Positions 48,436-61,101 of a stretch of 64,000 nucleotides of DNA are shown in pieces. A program made the translations under genes and the position numbers. This DNA is from Phaseolus vulgaris (Eukaryota; Streptophyta; Magnoliopsida; Fabales; Fabaceae), in the NCBI RefSeq assembly GCF_000499845.2, contig NC_023751.2, forward strand, positions 31,467,475 through 31,531,474, in the 5' to 3' direction. The notes under the pieces were generated by a model. That model saw nothing but the letters and a program-made list of their open reading frames with translations. It was not told the DNA's origin and made no database searches. Numbering within the stretch: position 1 is the stretch's first letter; each line of letters opens with the position of its first letter.

Positions 48436-49072
48436 TGATCCAATTAAGTTTTTACTTTTTTTTCTTTCAATGCCAGCTTGAATACATTCTTTCAGTGCTT
48501 CATATTCATCTGCAATTTACACAAAAATTGAGATTAAATTTCTTCATTTGTTTCTTGGTTCAAAAAATATATAATCAGATTCAATAATTCTCAGATTAGG
48601 GTAATTTTCTTACATTAAGCAACAATTAAGTTCCAAAGTGTTCAATTTTCTCAATCATAAAAACTACACATTGGCACTTATCAACAGTTAAATCACTTAA
48701 AGCTCAGTCAAAGAGAACAGTTTTTCTGTTATGGTCCCAAAACAAACAATCGGTTGTTTCCTTGAATCAATCGGTTGTTTTGGTACTTAACAGTTTAACC
48801 ATTCAAAACAGTTTTCAAACTTTTTCTCAAAACACCTAAGTACAAACAATCAGTTGTTTCGACAAAACAATCGGTTGTTTTTACTTAGTTTGAAATCATT
48901 TTGTTTTCACAAAGATTGAGAAGCTAATGCTTTAGATTTAATCATAGGGTGGATTACAACATATAAACTACCCCAGAACAAAGCTTAAACCAGCACAGCA
49001 ACATCAAGCACAGCAGAGGCTTCAACATCCTTCAAAGGATTTGGATTCTTCAGAACACCACTTGGTTCAACA

Positions 49073-51107
49073 CAAATATGTTAAACAAGCTTCATTCCCT
49101 GTGAAAAGCACTATGATCAATATTATGATCATATTGATAAGGTTTTTCATAACTTGTGATATGAGTCAAATTTGGCATGATAAGACTTAACATATGATGA
49201 ATGACTTGAAGATGTCGTTACGAGATTAATCTTAGGATTTTTTAAGACTTTGGTGAATGTGTACTCAAGGATGTTTTTCACATGACACAAATTTATGAGA
49301 ATAATTAGATTACTTAAAATTAGATAATTTTAAATTTTTTAAATAAGAAATTAAAATTATTTATATTCACAATATTGTTTATTGATAGATTTTCACACAA
49401 AAATGTTCACAATTTTTTTTTTCATAGTTGACAAATTTCTATTAAGGTTATTTATTGTTGATGTAGGTTAGACTTCTTTTTCAACTAATGTTAAGTTAAG
49501 ATTTTCTTGATAACATTAACAATGTTTTTTTGTTCATGTCAAACACAATTTTTTTTTTGTCAATTTATGTTATTTGAGGTTCTTCTCCAAATTGTTGTCA
49601 ATGTTACTTAGGATGTTTCCTAACCAATATTGAGAGGACTACTTTTCAGCAGATGTCTATTATGGTTGTTCTATAATAAAAGTTTTTCTATTATTTATTA
49701 TTGTTTAGATGAGAACTAGATTTATTTTATTGATGTATGGCATAGTTATTTTTTTTTGTTGATTTCTATAGTGCTTTTTTTTTATCAACAATACTAATGT
49801 TATTCTTACTCAATAGTTTGTTAGGATTTTCTTCTAATGTTGATTGAAAAAACTTTCGATCAACATTGACTAGAATATTTTTCTTCAATGTTCTTCTTGG
49901 TGTTTCTCGTGGAAGAACTCATTTAAATGGCATAAGAGTTGTTGGTTTGTCTTGATAATCAATTTAGACGAGTATAATATAAAGACGAGTATAATATAAA
50001 GTAAAAGATATGAAATTATATTTAAAAGAAATATTGTTAGAAATTTAATGAGTTAAAAGTGAATATCAGGCGCTACAACACTAAAGTAATCCATGTCAAA
50101 TAAGTTCGAACGACCTTCAACAAATAAGTACCCGTACCCAAATACACAATAAATATAAATATGCAAAATAAATAATATATAATAAAAAGAAATTTTTTTG
50201 TTAAAAATAATGTATTAATATCTTATATAGATTATCCATAGCTTTGAAGTGAAATTTTCCTAATATCTTTTTTATATAACCCACACTATATATAGTTAAA
50301 ATTTAAAGAAACAAAATTTAAAGGAGAGGTAACCTATGTAATAAAATCAATGAAAATAAGTAAAAATTTGCTATTAACAATAATAAACCTCTAAGACTCT
50401 ATAATTGCAAACTAATTTAAAGGCAAGGAAAAATTATAATAAATTCAATTGACTGAAGATAAATAATAACCATTGCGATTAAAAACATAATTTTCGAATA
50501 TTATTTCTTATTCGTTGATGAACTAAAATATCTATTAATTTAGTTTTCAAATTATCCAACCAAACAAACATAATTAGTCGACATAAGAGTAACAATGAAT
50601 GTTTTTTAAATAGAAAATTATATAAAATCATCAATAATTAAAAAATTTAAGATCAAAATTGTCTAAAAAAATTCAGGAACGAAAATTATGGATTTTGAAA
50701 AATAAAAGGACCAAAATTGACTAAAAAACTCACTGACGTAAAATTATAGGACCAAAAGTCATTAATCCAAAAACTAATTTGAAATTTAAAAAGAATAAAA
50801 TACGTACTTTAAATTAAAGTACATTAATAAACATAATTTTAATTTAGATTAAATAATTTGGTACATAAGTTATAACATAATCAATTATATGTTATGATAA
50901 AATAATATTAATTTTATTTTTTAAAATAATTATATTATTTTGAAAACGGATTAATCCAACCTAAACTCATAATATCAAAATAACTCATAATAACAAAAAC
51001 TGCTCCTTCAACAACTATACAACCAATCTCATTTGCAACTTTCTCATCACATAATAAGCTAACAAGATTCAAATCTCAACAAAATTTCTCCTCTAAATTG
51101 AACATTC
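49073..51107. other. Spacer between the retrotransposon and the FAD oxidoreductase gene
   Basis: AT-rich with no gene. A 17-bp unit (GACGAGTATAATATAAA) is repeated at about 49968-50001. The segment 50640-50770 has a repeated GGACCAAAA style found in many legume dispersed repeats. The last ~150 bp next to 51108 are presumably the 3' UTR of the minus-strand gene. Confidence 0.45.
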
Positions 51108-54100
51108 CTAGAACAGAACACTACATTTTGGTTCAGTGGCTTTCCAAGATCTCAACTCAGATGGAATTACTTCCTCATTAAAGGAAAGCACAGCTTGTGC
51201 CATCAAATTACCTAGCCAAGCATGGTATAGCAATCCTCTTGAACCGAGCCCACCAAATAACCAATACTTACAAATATGATTTCTGCCTATTACATCATTG
51301 ATACAACCCAAAAGTGGAAGTGATCCGAGGGTGGTGAGTGGAGGCATTGCCCTCAGACCAGCTCTTGCTCCAGTGAAAACCCAATCCTTTATTCCAGGAT
51401 AAATGGTAGATGCCTTTGGCAAAAGCTCCTGAAGAGCTTTTGAAGCTTCATCGCTCGAGACATTTGGTGATGAATTTACCGACTTCCATTCCCAAGTTGA
51501 GCCCAAATTCAGACTATGAGGGCCCTGAACGGCAATCCATGCATCTGATAAAATTGAGGGCCCCCTATAACCTCTGGAAGACAAGGCCAGAAAATTCTCA
51601 AATAAAAGTGATGACATAGAAATAATCTCAAAACATTCCAACATAGAACATTGAAACCTTACTTCGTATCATCATGCAATTCCAGTTGGGCAATTACACC
51701 CCTACATGTCCTTAAAGGCAGCCTCCCAGAAAGCTCAGGAAGCATGTTCACCTTGGCGCCAAGGCATACGATGACTGCATCATATTCCCCTGAGACATAA
51801 AAGATATTATATCATAGTTTTGAACCATCAAAAGCTCTGCCAAAAGTATGGTCATCGTTAAATAATATTATATGCACACACAGACACATATATACATATA
51901 TACTAGGAAATAGAAATGTTGACCTACTTCCACAGGAGATATAACGTATAATCTTTTTAATGTGTTGATAGAGCATAATAAAACATTCATACTTTCCTGT
52001 CCTCTAAAATAAGAACTTGAAAAAAGGGAATTATTTTTATTCAAACATCTCCTTTCCTTTTTTATTTGTCTACTTTCATTTTTTATTTTGAATACTGATA
52101 CTAATTACATAAATTTTTTGTTTGTTTTCTATTATTTTTTTCATTTTTGTGCAATTTCTTACTAATATAGTAAGTGATTCCATAAGTCTATGAACCCCTC
52201 GAAGCATTTTCAATAATTTTTTATCTTATTATTAATGAAGAATTTCGTATATATCTAAACCCATGTGTGTGTATATTAAGGATAGTTTAATTTTTATGCT
52301 TTTGTCATATTTTAATATTTAAATATGGCTGGTAAAAAGGCATTCCATTAGTGTAGTTGATCTCGTAGAACAAGTTTGAAAGTTTCTTGCTACTCAATCA
52401 TATGTTAACATCATTCTTAAAAGGTTTGCCTTTCTCTAATTCGTCAGATCTCCTTCCTTATGGATCCTTGATTCTAGTGTCTCACATCACATGCCATATG
52501 ATCCGTCTTTTGTGTCCTTAAATTTTGTCTCACCTATTTGTTGTGATTGTTGATGACTCTGAATGTCATTAGCAGGTCCTGGATCTATCTCCACATCTAC
52601 TTTATCCTTTTTAAATGTTTACTATATTCCTAATCTCACTTTGAATTGTGCGTCTATTGGTCAACTATGTGGCTCTAGTAACTCAATTTTGTTTTCTTCC
52701 ACTGACTGTCGTGTGCAGGATCCTCAGTGAGGAAGGTTAATTGAGACAAGCCATAGACAGGGGACTTTGTATGTTGGATGATCTGAATGTCCCAGCTGTT
52801 GTAGCATCCACGGTTGATTTATCATCTTTTTATTAGAATTTTGCATCATCTAGTTTCTATTTATGACATTATCGTCTTGGACATGTTTCTTCCTCTAGAT
52901 TAAACTACTTAATTGCCATTAGAGATTTAAGCAAATTACAAACAAGTGATTTTTATTGTGGTGGTTGTAAAATTGCCATATTTACTGTTTTACCTTTTAC
53001 CAAGAGTGTTTCTACATCTCATGCACCTTTTAACTTTATTCATTCTAATGCATGGGGTCCATCATCCTACCCAAGGTGGATCCCACTATTATATCTCATT
53101 TATTGATGATCATACTCGTTATTGGATTTATCTTATGAAACATCATTTTGAGGTTTTTTTATATATATCTTATGTTTTGTACTATGCTTAAAACTCAACA
53201 TGATGCGATTATTAAATGTTTTCAGTTTTGCGAATTACTTGGCACTAATGGTACTCTTCATCAGACTTCTTAAATTGATACTCCTCAACAAAATGAAGTT
53301 GTTGAAAGAAAACCTTTTTGGTTCTACTTGCTTTGTTCTTCGTCCACAATTGTCCTCTCGTTCTATAATGTGTTTTTCCTTGGTTATTAGGATGGTAAAA
53401 AAGGTTATTGTTGTTTTGATCTTACCACCACAGAATCTCTTATTCTCATCATGTTTTCCTTGGGCACATTCCATTCTATTCACGTTATTTTAATTCTCGC
53501 AATCCTACAAGGTCTGATCTCTTTTGTATTGAACCCTTTTCCAATAAAATGATGTTGTAAATAATCTTGAAATTGAGAATTGTAGGAATAATATCGGTAC
53601 TACTACAACTTAAGATGTCCTCGCGACTTCCCAAGCACCTCCTATGATTGTTGATCCTCCACCTCTTTGATATTAACCACATGTTTGTAAGTCCACCCAA
53701 TCACCAAATTTTGTTTATTCTTCTTCCTTTGCTTCTTTCTTAACCACAATTCAAAGTTTGTTTAGGTCGTCTTCCTATCAAAAGGTTGTCCTAATCCACT
53801 TTGGCAACATGCTATGCAAGAGGAACTTTCTGCTTCAATCAAACAGCTATCTGGGACATGGTTCCTCCAGGAAAACAAGTAATTGGCTGTCAATGGGTCT
53901 ACAAGATTAAAACCAAGTCAAATGGGTATATTGAGCATTAGGAAGCTAATTTAGTCACTAAAGGATTCTCTAATGCTCTGTTTTGATTGAGGAGGGGATT
54001 TGTGAGGAGGGGAGGGAGTGGATTTGTGTGGATTTGTGAGGATTAGAGAGAATGTGTGAGGATTAGAGAGAATGTGTGAGGATATGTGAGGTTGTTTGGA

Positions 54101-57100
54101 TTGAGGGATGATAGAGTGGATTTGTAAGGATGGTTTATTGTGAGTTTACAAATTTACCCTTGTTATTAAAAAATATTTGAATAATGAATTACGATTTTTT
54201 TGTGTAGGTTTGAATTAATTAAATATTTTTAATATATAATATTCATAATTATTTATATTTTTTAATAAAAAATTAAAAAATATAATAGAAAATATTTTTG
54301 TGTTAAATTGAAATAAATTTATTAAATATATTAAAATTTATGAAAATAATATTTATTATTATATTCATTTGTTACTTTATATAACTATATATATTGTTGA
54401 TATTATAATTTTATTTTGTTATTTTATTATTTTTAATTATATGTTGTTATTAATAGTATAATTAAATATTTTTAAAATTATAAATAATAAATAAATTTAT
54501 GTAATATTTATTTTTGTATATTTGTAATAAAATGTGCACAAGGATATTTAGGTAAAATACAATAATCCTACATCATCTTCACAAATCTTTTCATTTTGTG
54601 AAGAGTGAAAAAAACCATCCACCCTCCCTCCCATCCATTCCCCCACCCTCAAAACCCTTGAAACAAACACAAAAAATCCCCCCTCCCTCCTCCCTCTTGG
54701 AAACAAACACACCCTAAGGAATATGGTCTAGATTATGCAAAAAACCTTTGCTCCAGTTGATAAGATGACTACCATTTGTACTTTTACTATTGTTGTTTCT
54801 CTTTGTCAATGGGATATTTTTCAAATGGATGTTAAAAATGTTTTCTTAAATGGTGATCTAAGAGAGGAAGTCTACATGATACCTCCTCCAAGTGTTTCTC
54901 TTAATCCAGGAGAAATGTGCAAGATAAAAAACTCTTTATAGTCTCAAACAAGCTAACTAGGCTTGGTTTGAGAAATTCTCAATAGTTATTGCATCTCTTG
55001 AATTTCGTTCTAGTGATTGTGACTGCTTTATTTATGAAGACTACTTCTAATGGTCGTATTATTCTCTCTTTATATCTTGACGACATGATTATCACCGAAG
55101 ATGATGTAGATGAGATTATAGACTTAAAATTCAATTGGAAAATAGTTTGAAATGAAAGATTTGGGTCCTCTTCATTATTTCCTGGAGATTGAAGTTGCAT
55201 ATTCTCCTAAAGGTTATCCTTTCTCAATCTAAGTATATTATCACTATTCTAGCACATGATCATCCTCGGGTACTTGCATATCTAACATCCCTATTGAGCT
55301 CAATGTGAAATATACTCCTTTTGATGGTGTCTCTCTATCTGATCCCACTATGTATTATACTATTGTTGGCAATCTAGTATATCTCACCATTACTCTCCCT
55401 AATATTGCTTATGTTGTGCATGTTGTGAGTCAGTTTGTTGTTTCTCCTACTATAATACATTCGACAACTATTCTTTGCTCTCTAAGATATGTTCGTGGTA
55501 CTCAATTTCAAAGCCTTTTCTTTCATTCATCATCTTCCTTGGAGTTGTGTCTTTATTTTGATGCTAATTGTGCTCGTGACCTTACAGAGCAAGAAACAAG
55601 ATATTGTTTCTCGTTCCTCCAGTGAAGTTGAATATCCTATCATGGCTCTAACCATCGTTGAGGTGGTTTGGTTGCATTGGCATCTTTCTGACATTTGTGT
55701 TCTCTTTTTAGACCAACCCTATGTATTGTGACAACAAGAGTGCTATTCAAATTGCTCATAACTCAGTCTTTCATGAGCTTACAAAGCATATTGAAACTAA
55801 TTGTCATTTCACTCATCATCATCTTCAACATGGAGCCATTACATTGTTTTTCATTTTTTTCAACTATGCAGATTGTTGATTTATTTATAAAAGCTCACTC
55901 TATCAAGCATTTCAATTTTTTACTCTAAATGTTTTGTGCTAATGCATTGAGTTTGAGGGGGATGCTAGATGATTATATATATATATATATATATATAAGA
56001 GTAGTTTAGTCTTTATGTATTGTCATATTTTTATATTTATATCTTTGTTGTGTCTTGTATCTTAGACTCTCCATTAGGACTAATATAAAAAAAAACTATT
56101 CCTCTTATTTTCCATGTATTTTCATCCTTTGTTTTATTGTTATCAATCGTGACTTATAAGCTAAAGCTATCACAAAATAAACAAACAAAAGTGTTTCAAA
56201 GCCGCTGGTAAGAAAACCATTGAAATTGACCCTATTTTAAAAAGATAAACATCTACTAACATGCATAAAGAAATTTCATAGAACCAAGTCAGCCCAACAA
56301 TGCCTTTTAGATGCAACAACAGAACTACTAAATGAAATTATAAAAGAATCACAAGTGAAAGATAAAAGGTAAATTTAGATGCCACAATCTCCGAGGGATG
56401 ATGAATTACCTAAGTAAAAAAAAATATTCCGCTAACTTTAAATTACCTAAACTTTCATGACTTTTCTCATGTTACAGGCACTTGAGATTCGGCCTTTACT
56501 AAGATTTAAGACACAATTATCCTTTAACCTCTTTTGTTATGTTTTGACTAGTTTACCCGTTAAAGCTAATGAGTCCATAATTACCAATTCATATAGTTTG
56601 ACATAGTTGAAGTAAAGATCTTCTGTAAAGTCCTGAATTCAATATCATTTAAAATTACTCATTATTTATTGAGCTACATCTTCTTGAACAAAAATGCTAA
56701 AATATAAATGTAACTTTCACTTAATTTAAAAAAGAAAAAAGGAGACAGACAGACATTGCAAAACTGTCAAGTTAACAAGCAAAGAGCAGCACACTGAATG
56801 AAACTACAAGAGTCCATAAGAATAGCAATGCATTATTACCTTCAAACTCAGAAAGTCTATGAACAGATCTTTTGTGCAAACTAAGCTGTTTCTGTGAAGA
56901 ATCAAGAGTTGATGATTCTTTTGCCAAAATTTCACATCCTCGGAAAAGTGCCTAATAGAATTATCAAAATGGGTGAAAGTAAACTCCTAGAAGGGAAAAA
57001 AAGCAAAACATACACATTAAACAACGGAAATTTTTGCAGTAGTGATCCAAACCTGAAGATAGTGGCGAGAATTGATATTTAGAGCTTCAGGCATATAGAA

Positions 57101-58850
57101 AGCTGTGTTAAATGGTAAATATACGCCAGGTAAAAGACTTTGAGCCTCTCCATTGTTAAGTGTTTGTACTCTGCAGCTAGGAAGACAAGTCTTGACATTC
57201 TAATCACATAAAGGTTACATCATTCATATCTGAAATCCAAGTCTAATAACCAATGTTTCTGAAATTTATTAGATCAGAGAGGTTACTTCATTCAATTTGA
57301 TCATGTTCTTCATATCTGTTGCCGGTCTTAAGATGCCCCTGAAGTCAGCTGATCATCAGCAGTGTAAATCAACTTAAGATTCCAATGGAGAGTGTAAAAT
57401 GTATAAAAACAACACAGCAAAAAGAATTATTCGAAAGAAGAATACAGAACTTTACAAGACTTGGGGAATTGGGGTGGGACAATATTCAGTTGCTAAAAGG
57501 AAAAAAAACTAAAGAACCTTTTGTGAACTACAAAAGCTTCCATATCTTCAGCAGATTCTTCAGTTCTGTAATCTTTGCAGACACTAGCTTCTTCAGCAGC
57601 TCTCAAAAGCTCCATGCTCTCTTTCCAACACTGCGCACCCTCCCAGAGAAGCTTAACTACATTACCATTCATCCATCAGCAGATTCCACAGGACACCACA
57701 TCATAACACAAGACAACCATGGAAAACAACAATCCACTATATCTACACTCCACAGTAAGACATCTCAAGATTAAAATGCGAAACCTTTTGGGGAATAAGG
57801 GTGAAGAAGACCTCCGGACATTCCAGAAGCACCACCCCCAATGCCCACTTCATCGTATACATCAACTCTCAGATTCAACTCTTTAGGACTTTGCTGCAAA
57901 ATAATATTTCAACAAAAAAAATGAAACAAAATCAGCCGCTGACAGACAATTATGACTCCATAATCTCTTCTCCCATAAGAATATAGGAAAGAAAAGTAAA
58001 ATAAGTTTTACAAAACTTTTTATCTTTTAGAAAAACTAATATGAGAAAGAAACTTCATTTTCTTTCTTCATTTTTCACCATAGAAGTAATTATCAAAAAT
58101 TTATTTAAACAAGTCCCAAGTTATGTTAATGCATCTACAATGTCTGATAAGAAAATTATATGGTGTCTTATTTTATTCTAAATGAGTCTCATTATCATCG
58201 TGTTATATTATTTTTAACCAACTCAAACTATATTTAATAGTTTTATTCTAATGGTAAGGTATTTTAAGAACCCACAATTTATAACTTTTTATTTAACTTT
58301 AATTGTTTACAACTGAGAAGTTATTAATAAATTGAAAATGGTATTCTGAAGATGGATGTTGGTTTTAAAAAATATTACTTTTATATAGTCAAGACATTGA
58401 ATCTTTTATAAGATAAAGTTCTTAATTTCAAGACCTCTATCTCATAAGCTTATAGAGTCTTCAATTTAAGAACTCTGTAGTGGAGATACTCTTATTTTTC
58501 ATATATTAGCAGGCATACATCAATATTAGTGAAAGGTTACCTTCAACAAATGCCAAACAACAGAGAGGCCAGCGAATCCAGCACCGAGCACTGCACACCT
58601 GAGGAAATTAGAATCAGAAGTCAATATTTTAACCCAATATGTTTACAAAGGGAAATGGATGTGTGCTTATTGATGAAAGAGACAACTGAAGCAAGATGCA
58701 CCTGAAAGGGTGCTGAGTCAGAGAACTATGGCACCGAACTGAAGAAGGAGAAGGAGGAGGAACAAAACGGACATGGCTGAGTGTAGGAGATGTCGAACGG
58801 AACGGGAAAATCCTGCCACTAGGGTTCGGCCACACGTGGAGGTTCTTCAT
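51108..58850 (-). CDS. FAD-dependent oxidoreductase (DAO fold), possibly plastid-targeted
   Basis: Nine exons on the minus strand: 58850-58702, 58598-58541, 57893-57785, 57656-57518, 57338-57287, 57199-57053, 56951-56840, 51789-51663 and 51573-51108. All join in frame to 452 residues. The first exon ([20 protein letters not shown], rich in Ser, Arg and Pro) looks like a transit peptide. Exon 2 carries the Rossmann FAD motif [17 protein letters not shown]. Exon 3 has [18 protein letters not shown], typical of DAO/MnmC-type flavoenzymes. The end has [13 protein letters not shown] and [19 protein letters not shown], the C-terminal FAD-binding region. It resembles the single-copy plant FAD-dependent oxidoreductase I recall as Arabidopsis At5g48440. 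The substrate is unknown. Intron 7 is 5050 bp and hosts a copia relic on the opposite strand. The coding sequence is undamaged. Confidence 0.9.
53974..54714. mobile_element. Tourist-like (PIF/Harbinger-type) MITE nested in the copia RT region, 741 bp
   Basis: It splits the copia reading AAAGGATTCTCTAA / GGAATATGGTCTAGATTATG (KGFS..EYGLDY). TAA flanks both sides (53971-53973 and 54715-54717). The ends are imperfect inverted repeats: TGCTCTGTTTTGATTGAGGA at the left and, inverted, GGGTGTGTTTGTTTCCAAGA at the right, each continuing into G-rich GGAGGGRGG runs. The interior is AT-rich without coding frames. A TAA/TTA target and a short G..TGTTTG tip fit Harbinger-type MITEs. Confidence 0.75.
55974..55997. 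repeat. (TA)n microsatellite in the copia 3' LTR
   Basis: TA run of about 12 units just inside the right LTR. It is absent from the left LTR remnant. Confidence 0.9.
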
Positions 58851-59620
58851 TTCCGCCTCTTCCTTTATCTTAGCTGCTGTTTTCTCTGCCAGCCGAATGC
58901 AAGGCCAAACTGTTAGAAGTAGTTAGAAGTGTTCAAAAACTAGCTCATAATTAAAAATAATCTACTATAAAAATGTTTGATAAAATTAACTATTATAAAA
59001 TTATAAATAAAGATATAATTAATTATTCAATATATTTGTATATTTAAATTTTTTAAACTTTTTATGATATAATTTTTTCCATAAACAAAAATGTAAGTAA
59101 TGTTTGTGTAAAAGTTTATTCTTCATTACAATTTAAAATAGTTACCATTATACGAAAGTACGTTATATACTTCTTCAAGTTTAGGTTTTCTGGATTCGTG
59201 ATTCAAAGAAAAATGGTCTAGAGGGTGAATCGTTAAGGTTTGTATATTGATTTTAATTATTGATTATTTTGTTTCGGTATTTAGGTTATGTTAAGATAGA
59301 AGAATAATTATTTGATAAAATTCATGAATCAATAGTAAAATTGTTAAATAAAATTTAATTTATTAAATATGATGAGATAAATGTTTTCTTTATTCATGAA
59401 CATGGGTGTCAAAGTGAGTTAATTGGATTGGTACACTATGGATTGAACTAAAAATAAATGAATTCAATTCGATTATTTTTTGTCAATTTGAATTTTTGTA
59501 ATCTGACTTAATATTGTAATATACAAATAATTATAACTAGCACATTATTATAAATCTAAATTTTTCCATTTTCATTATTTATACTTGTACTTGTATGTAC
59601 AATTAGTATCCACTGTACCA
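58851..59620. other. FAD oxidoreductase 5' flank and AT-rich spacer
   Basis: A short CT-rich leader lies just upstream of the ATG at 58850. No clear TATA box was identified. The rest is AT-rich without features. Confidence 0.4.
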
Positions 59621-59624
59621 TGTA

Positions 59625-59810
59625 AGATTCAAACCCTAAACTCTCAAGTCTAATTCCTAATCATAATCTCAATACCTAAAACCCTTGAACCTTAAAACAT
59701 AAGCCTTAAACACTACACATAAATTCTACACATTAATCATAATCTTAAACCTTAAAACATAAATTCTAACCACTCCCTCTAACCCTTAACTCTAGTCATT
59801 AAATTTCAAA
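59625..59810. repeat. Degenerate telomere-like (CCCTAAA) tract
   Basis: Many variants of the plant telomere heptamer on the + strand: AAACCCTAAAC, CCTAAAACCC, CCTTAAAACA, CCTTAAACAC, CTTAAACCTTAAAACA and CTCTAACCCTTAACTC. The spacing is irregular and no perfect tandem run remains. Confidence 0.55.
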
Positions 59811-61101
59811 TCTTATCTTTTTAATCTTTTAATTTTGAATTTTTTTTTACACTTAACAAGTTGAAGTCATTTATGAGTGATATAACTTCAATGTAAAATA
59901 ATATAACTAAAGTCGCATATAAATCATATAATTTCAATTATATTATTTTACACTAAAATCGTATATGAGTAACACAATTTAAATTAATCATAAATTAAAA
60001 TTTGAAGTAAAGTTATGGTAATCTTACAACAATTGAACCAAAATAATGGAAGAATGACACAACTTTTGTATAAATACCACTTTTATATTGACTTGTCTCT
60101 TTTTTTACTATTATAGCATTCGTTTTTTTTAAGTTTACGACTTACCATTATAACTCCCTCTTCACACACACTATATATAAGATTTTGCATATTGCTTGTG
60201 ACATTTTAGAGAGAAAAAAACAGCATTTGTTTGTTTTATACAAGCATAATAAAGAAATAAGTGTATTAGTACATAAGATTAATATTTTTTTTGTTTTTCT
60301 AGAGAGAAAAAATAGCATATTTATTTGAATTAAAACTTATTGAGGTATTAATATTTGTTATATTCTAACACCCTTATCAAGTGGTCATTTAACATAGTTT
60401 GGTCATGATGCTGACCAAACACTTGAAGATTTGGTTACAGAACCACAGTCACCCAGCAATGAACCCAGTATCTCACTCAAAATAAATATGTTTTGATGAA
60501 GTTTAGACACTTATCTTAAATAGCGTGTCAGTGTCAGATACTAATATCGGATACTGACACTTGTATGACACTTATAAAACATATATTCGTGAAATGTCTA
60601 ATTCAATAAGTATTTGTTGTATTTCTGACAATTTTAGTATGGTTCTAACACAATTTTAAAAAGGAAAAATACATTAATTTTCTAAAAACTCAAACTTACT
60701 GTATCAATTTTTATTATGATTACAAAAATAAGAAACAAATCTTTTTAAACCAGTCATGAAAAACATTTTTCTGCTCCAAAAAATAATATGGAACATACTT
60801 GTGCACATAAATCTTTATTGTCAATTTATATAATTCATAATTATATAATATATAGATTTGTATCCCCGGGTCCTACATATTTTTATATTATACGTATCTT
60901 CGTGTTCGTGTCCGTGTCGTATGAGTGTCTGTGCTACATATTTAAAATACAATAAAAATATGTTTTAATTAATATAATAGTAATAATAAAATCTTTAAAA
61001 TATTATCATCTATAAAAATATAATAAAAAAATAATTCTTCTTACATTTTATACTTTTATTTTACTCTTAATTTTTAAGCTGATAGTTTTTTTAAAAGTGT
61101 G

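Larger units (their letters stand above)
47370..48682. mobile_element. 1313-bp insertion nested in the right LTR
   Basis: The left LTR reads straight through GTAAACAGTTAAATC, whereas the right copy is split there. AACAGTT is present on both sides (47363-47369 and 48683-48689), and the insert starts GTTGATTTTTCTCGAC and ends CACTTATC. The termini can be read as GTTGAT..ATCAAC, giving short inverted ends. It has no coding frame. Inside are an (AT)n run at 47989-48018 and repeated TAGCTTGAGCTAG-type words (48190-48430). It is probably a small non-autonomous element or solo LTR; the class is unresolved. Confidence 0.75.
41815..49072 (-). mobile_element. gag-only copia-type LTR retrotransposon with cargo ORF (minus strand)
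   Basis: Two direct terminal repeats bound this element. The right one (5' LTR in its own orientation) is at 46626-49072 including a 1.3-kb insertion; the left, truncated one is at 41815-42456. Read on the minus strand, the 5' LTR ends TCTAACA and is followed by TTGGCATCAAGAGC, close to the tRNA-Met primer-binding site of copia elements. A purine tract (AATAGGAGGAGAT) precedes the TGTTGAACC start of the 3' LTR. Inside are a broken gag (44843-46565) and an intact 410-codon ORF (42848-44080). No protease, integrase, reverse transcriptase or RNase H is visible in the ~4.2-kb interior, so it is non-autonomous (TR-GAG-like). In a ~160-bp shared stretch the LTRs differ at about four sites, which suggests a fairly recent insertion. 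Confidence 0.8.
46626..49072 (-). repeat. Right (5') LTR, carrying an insertion
   Basis: Without the 1313-bp insert it is about 1.13 kb. Minus-strand ends are TGTTGAACCAAGTGG and TCTAACA. It contains several copies of the AAACAATCGGTTGTTT motif (near 46790, 46802, 48745, 48765, 48845 and 48865). Confidence 0.8.
52255..56145 (+). mobile_element. Degenerate Ty1/copia retrotransposon inside intron 7 of the FAD oxidoreductase
   Basis: Related LTR pieces lie at both ends: AAGGATAGTTTAATTTTTAT near 52279 and AAGAGTAGTTTAGTCTTTAT near 55997. The right LTR starts TGCTAGATGA after the purine tract GAGGGGGA (55956-55962). In order between them are a protease-like [11 protein letters not shown] (52460), GAG-pre-integrase and integrase fragments ([31 protein letters not shown]), reverse transcriptase ([31 protein letters not shown]), and RNase H-side fragments ([31 protein letters not shown]). 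gag is missing and frames are broken many times. The left boundary is approximate. Confidence 0.8.

Noticed and set aside
52946..55928. Several separate 60-106 codon genes in the FAD oxidoreductase intron
   Set aside because: In order they match copia protease, integrase, reverse transcriptase and RNase H fragments, so they are one decayed element.
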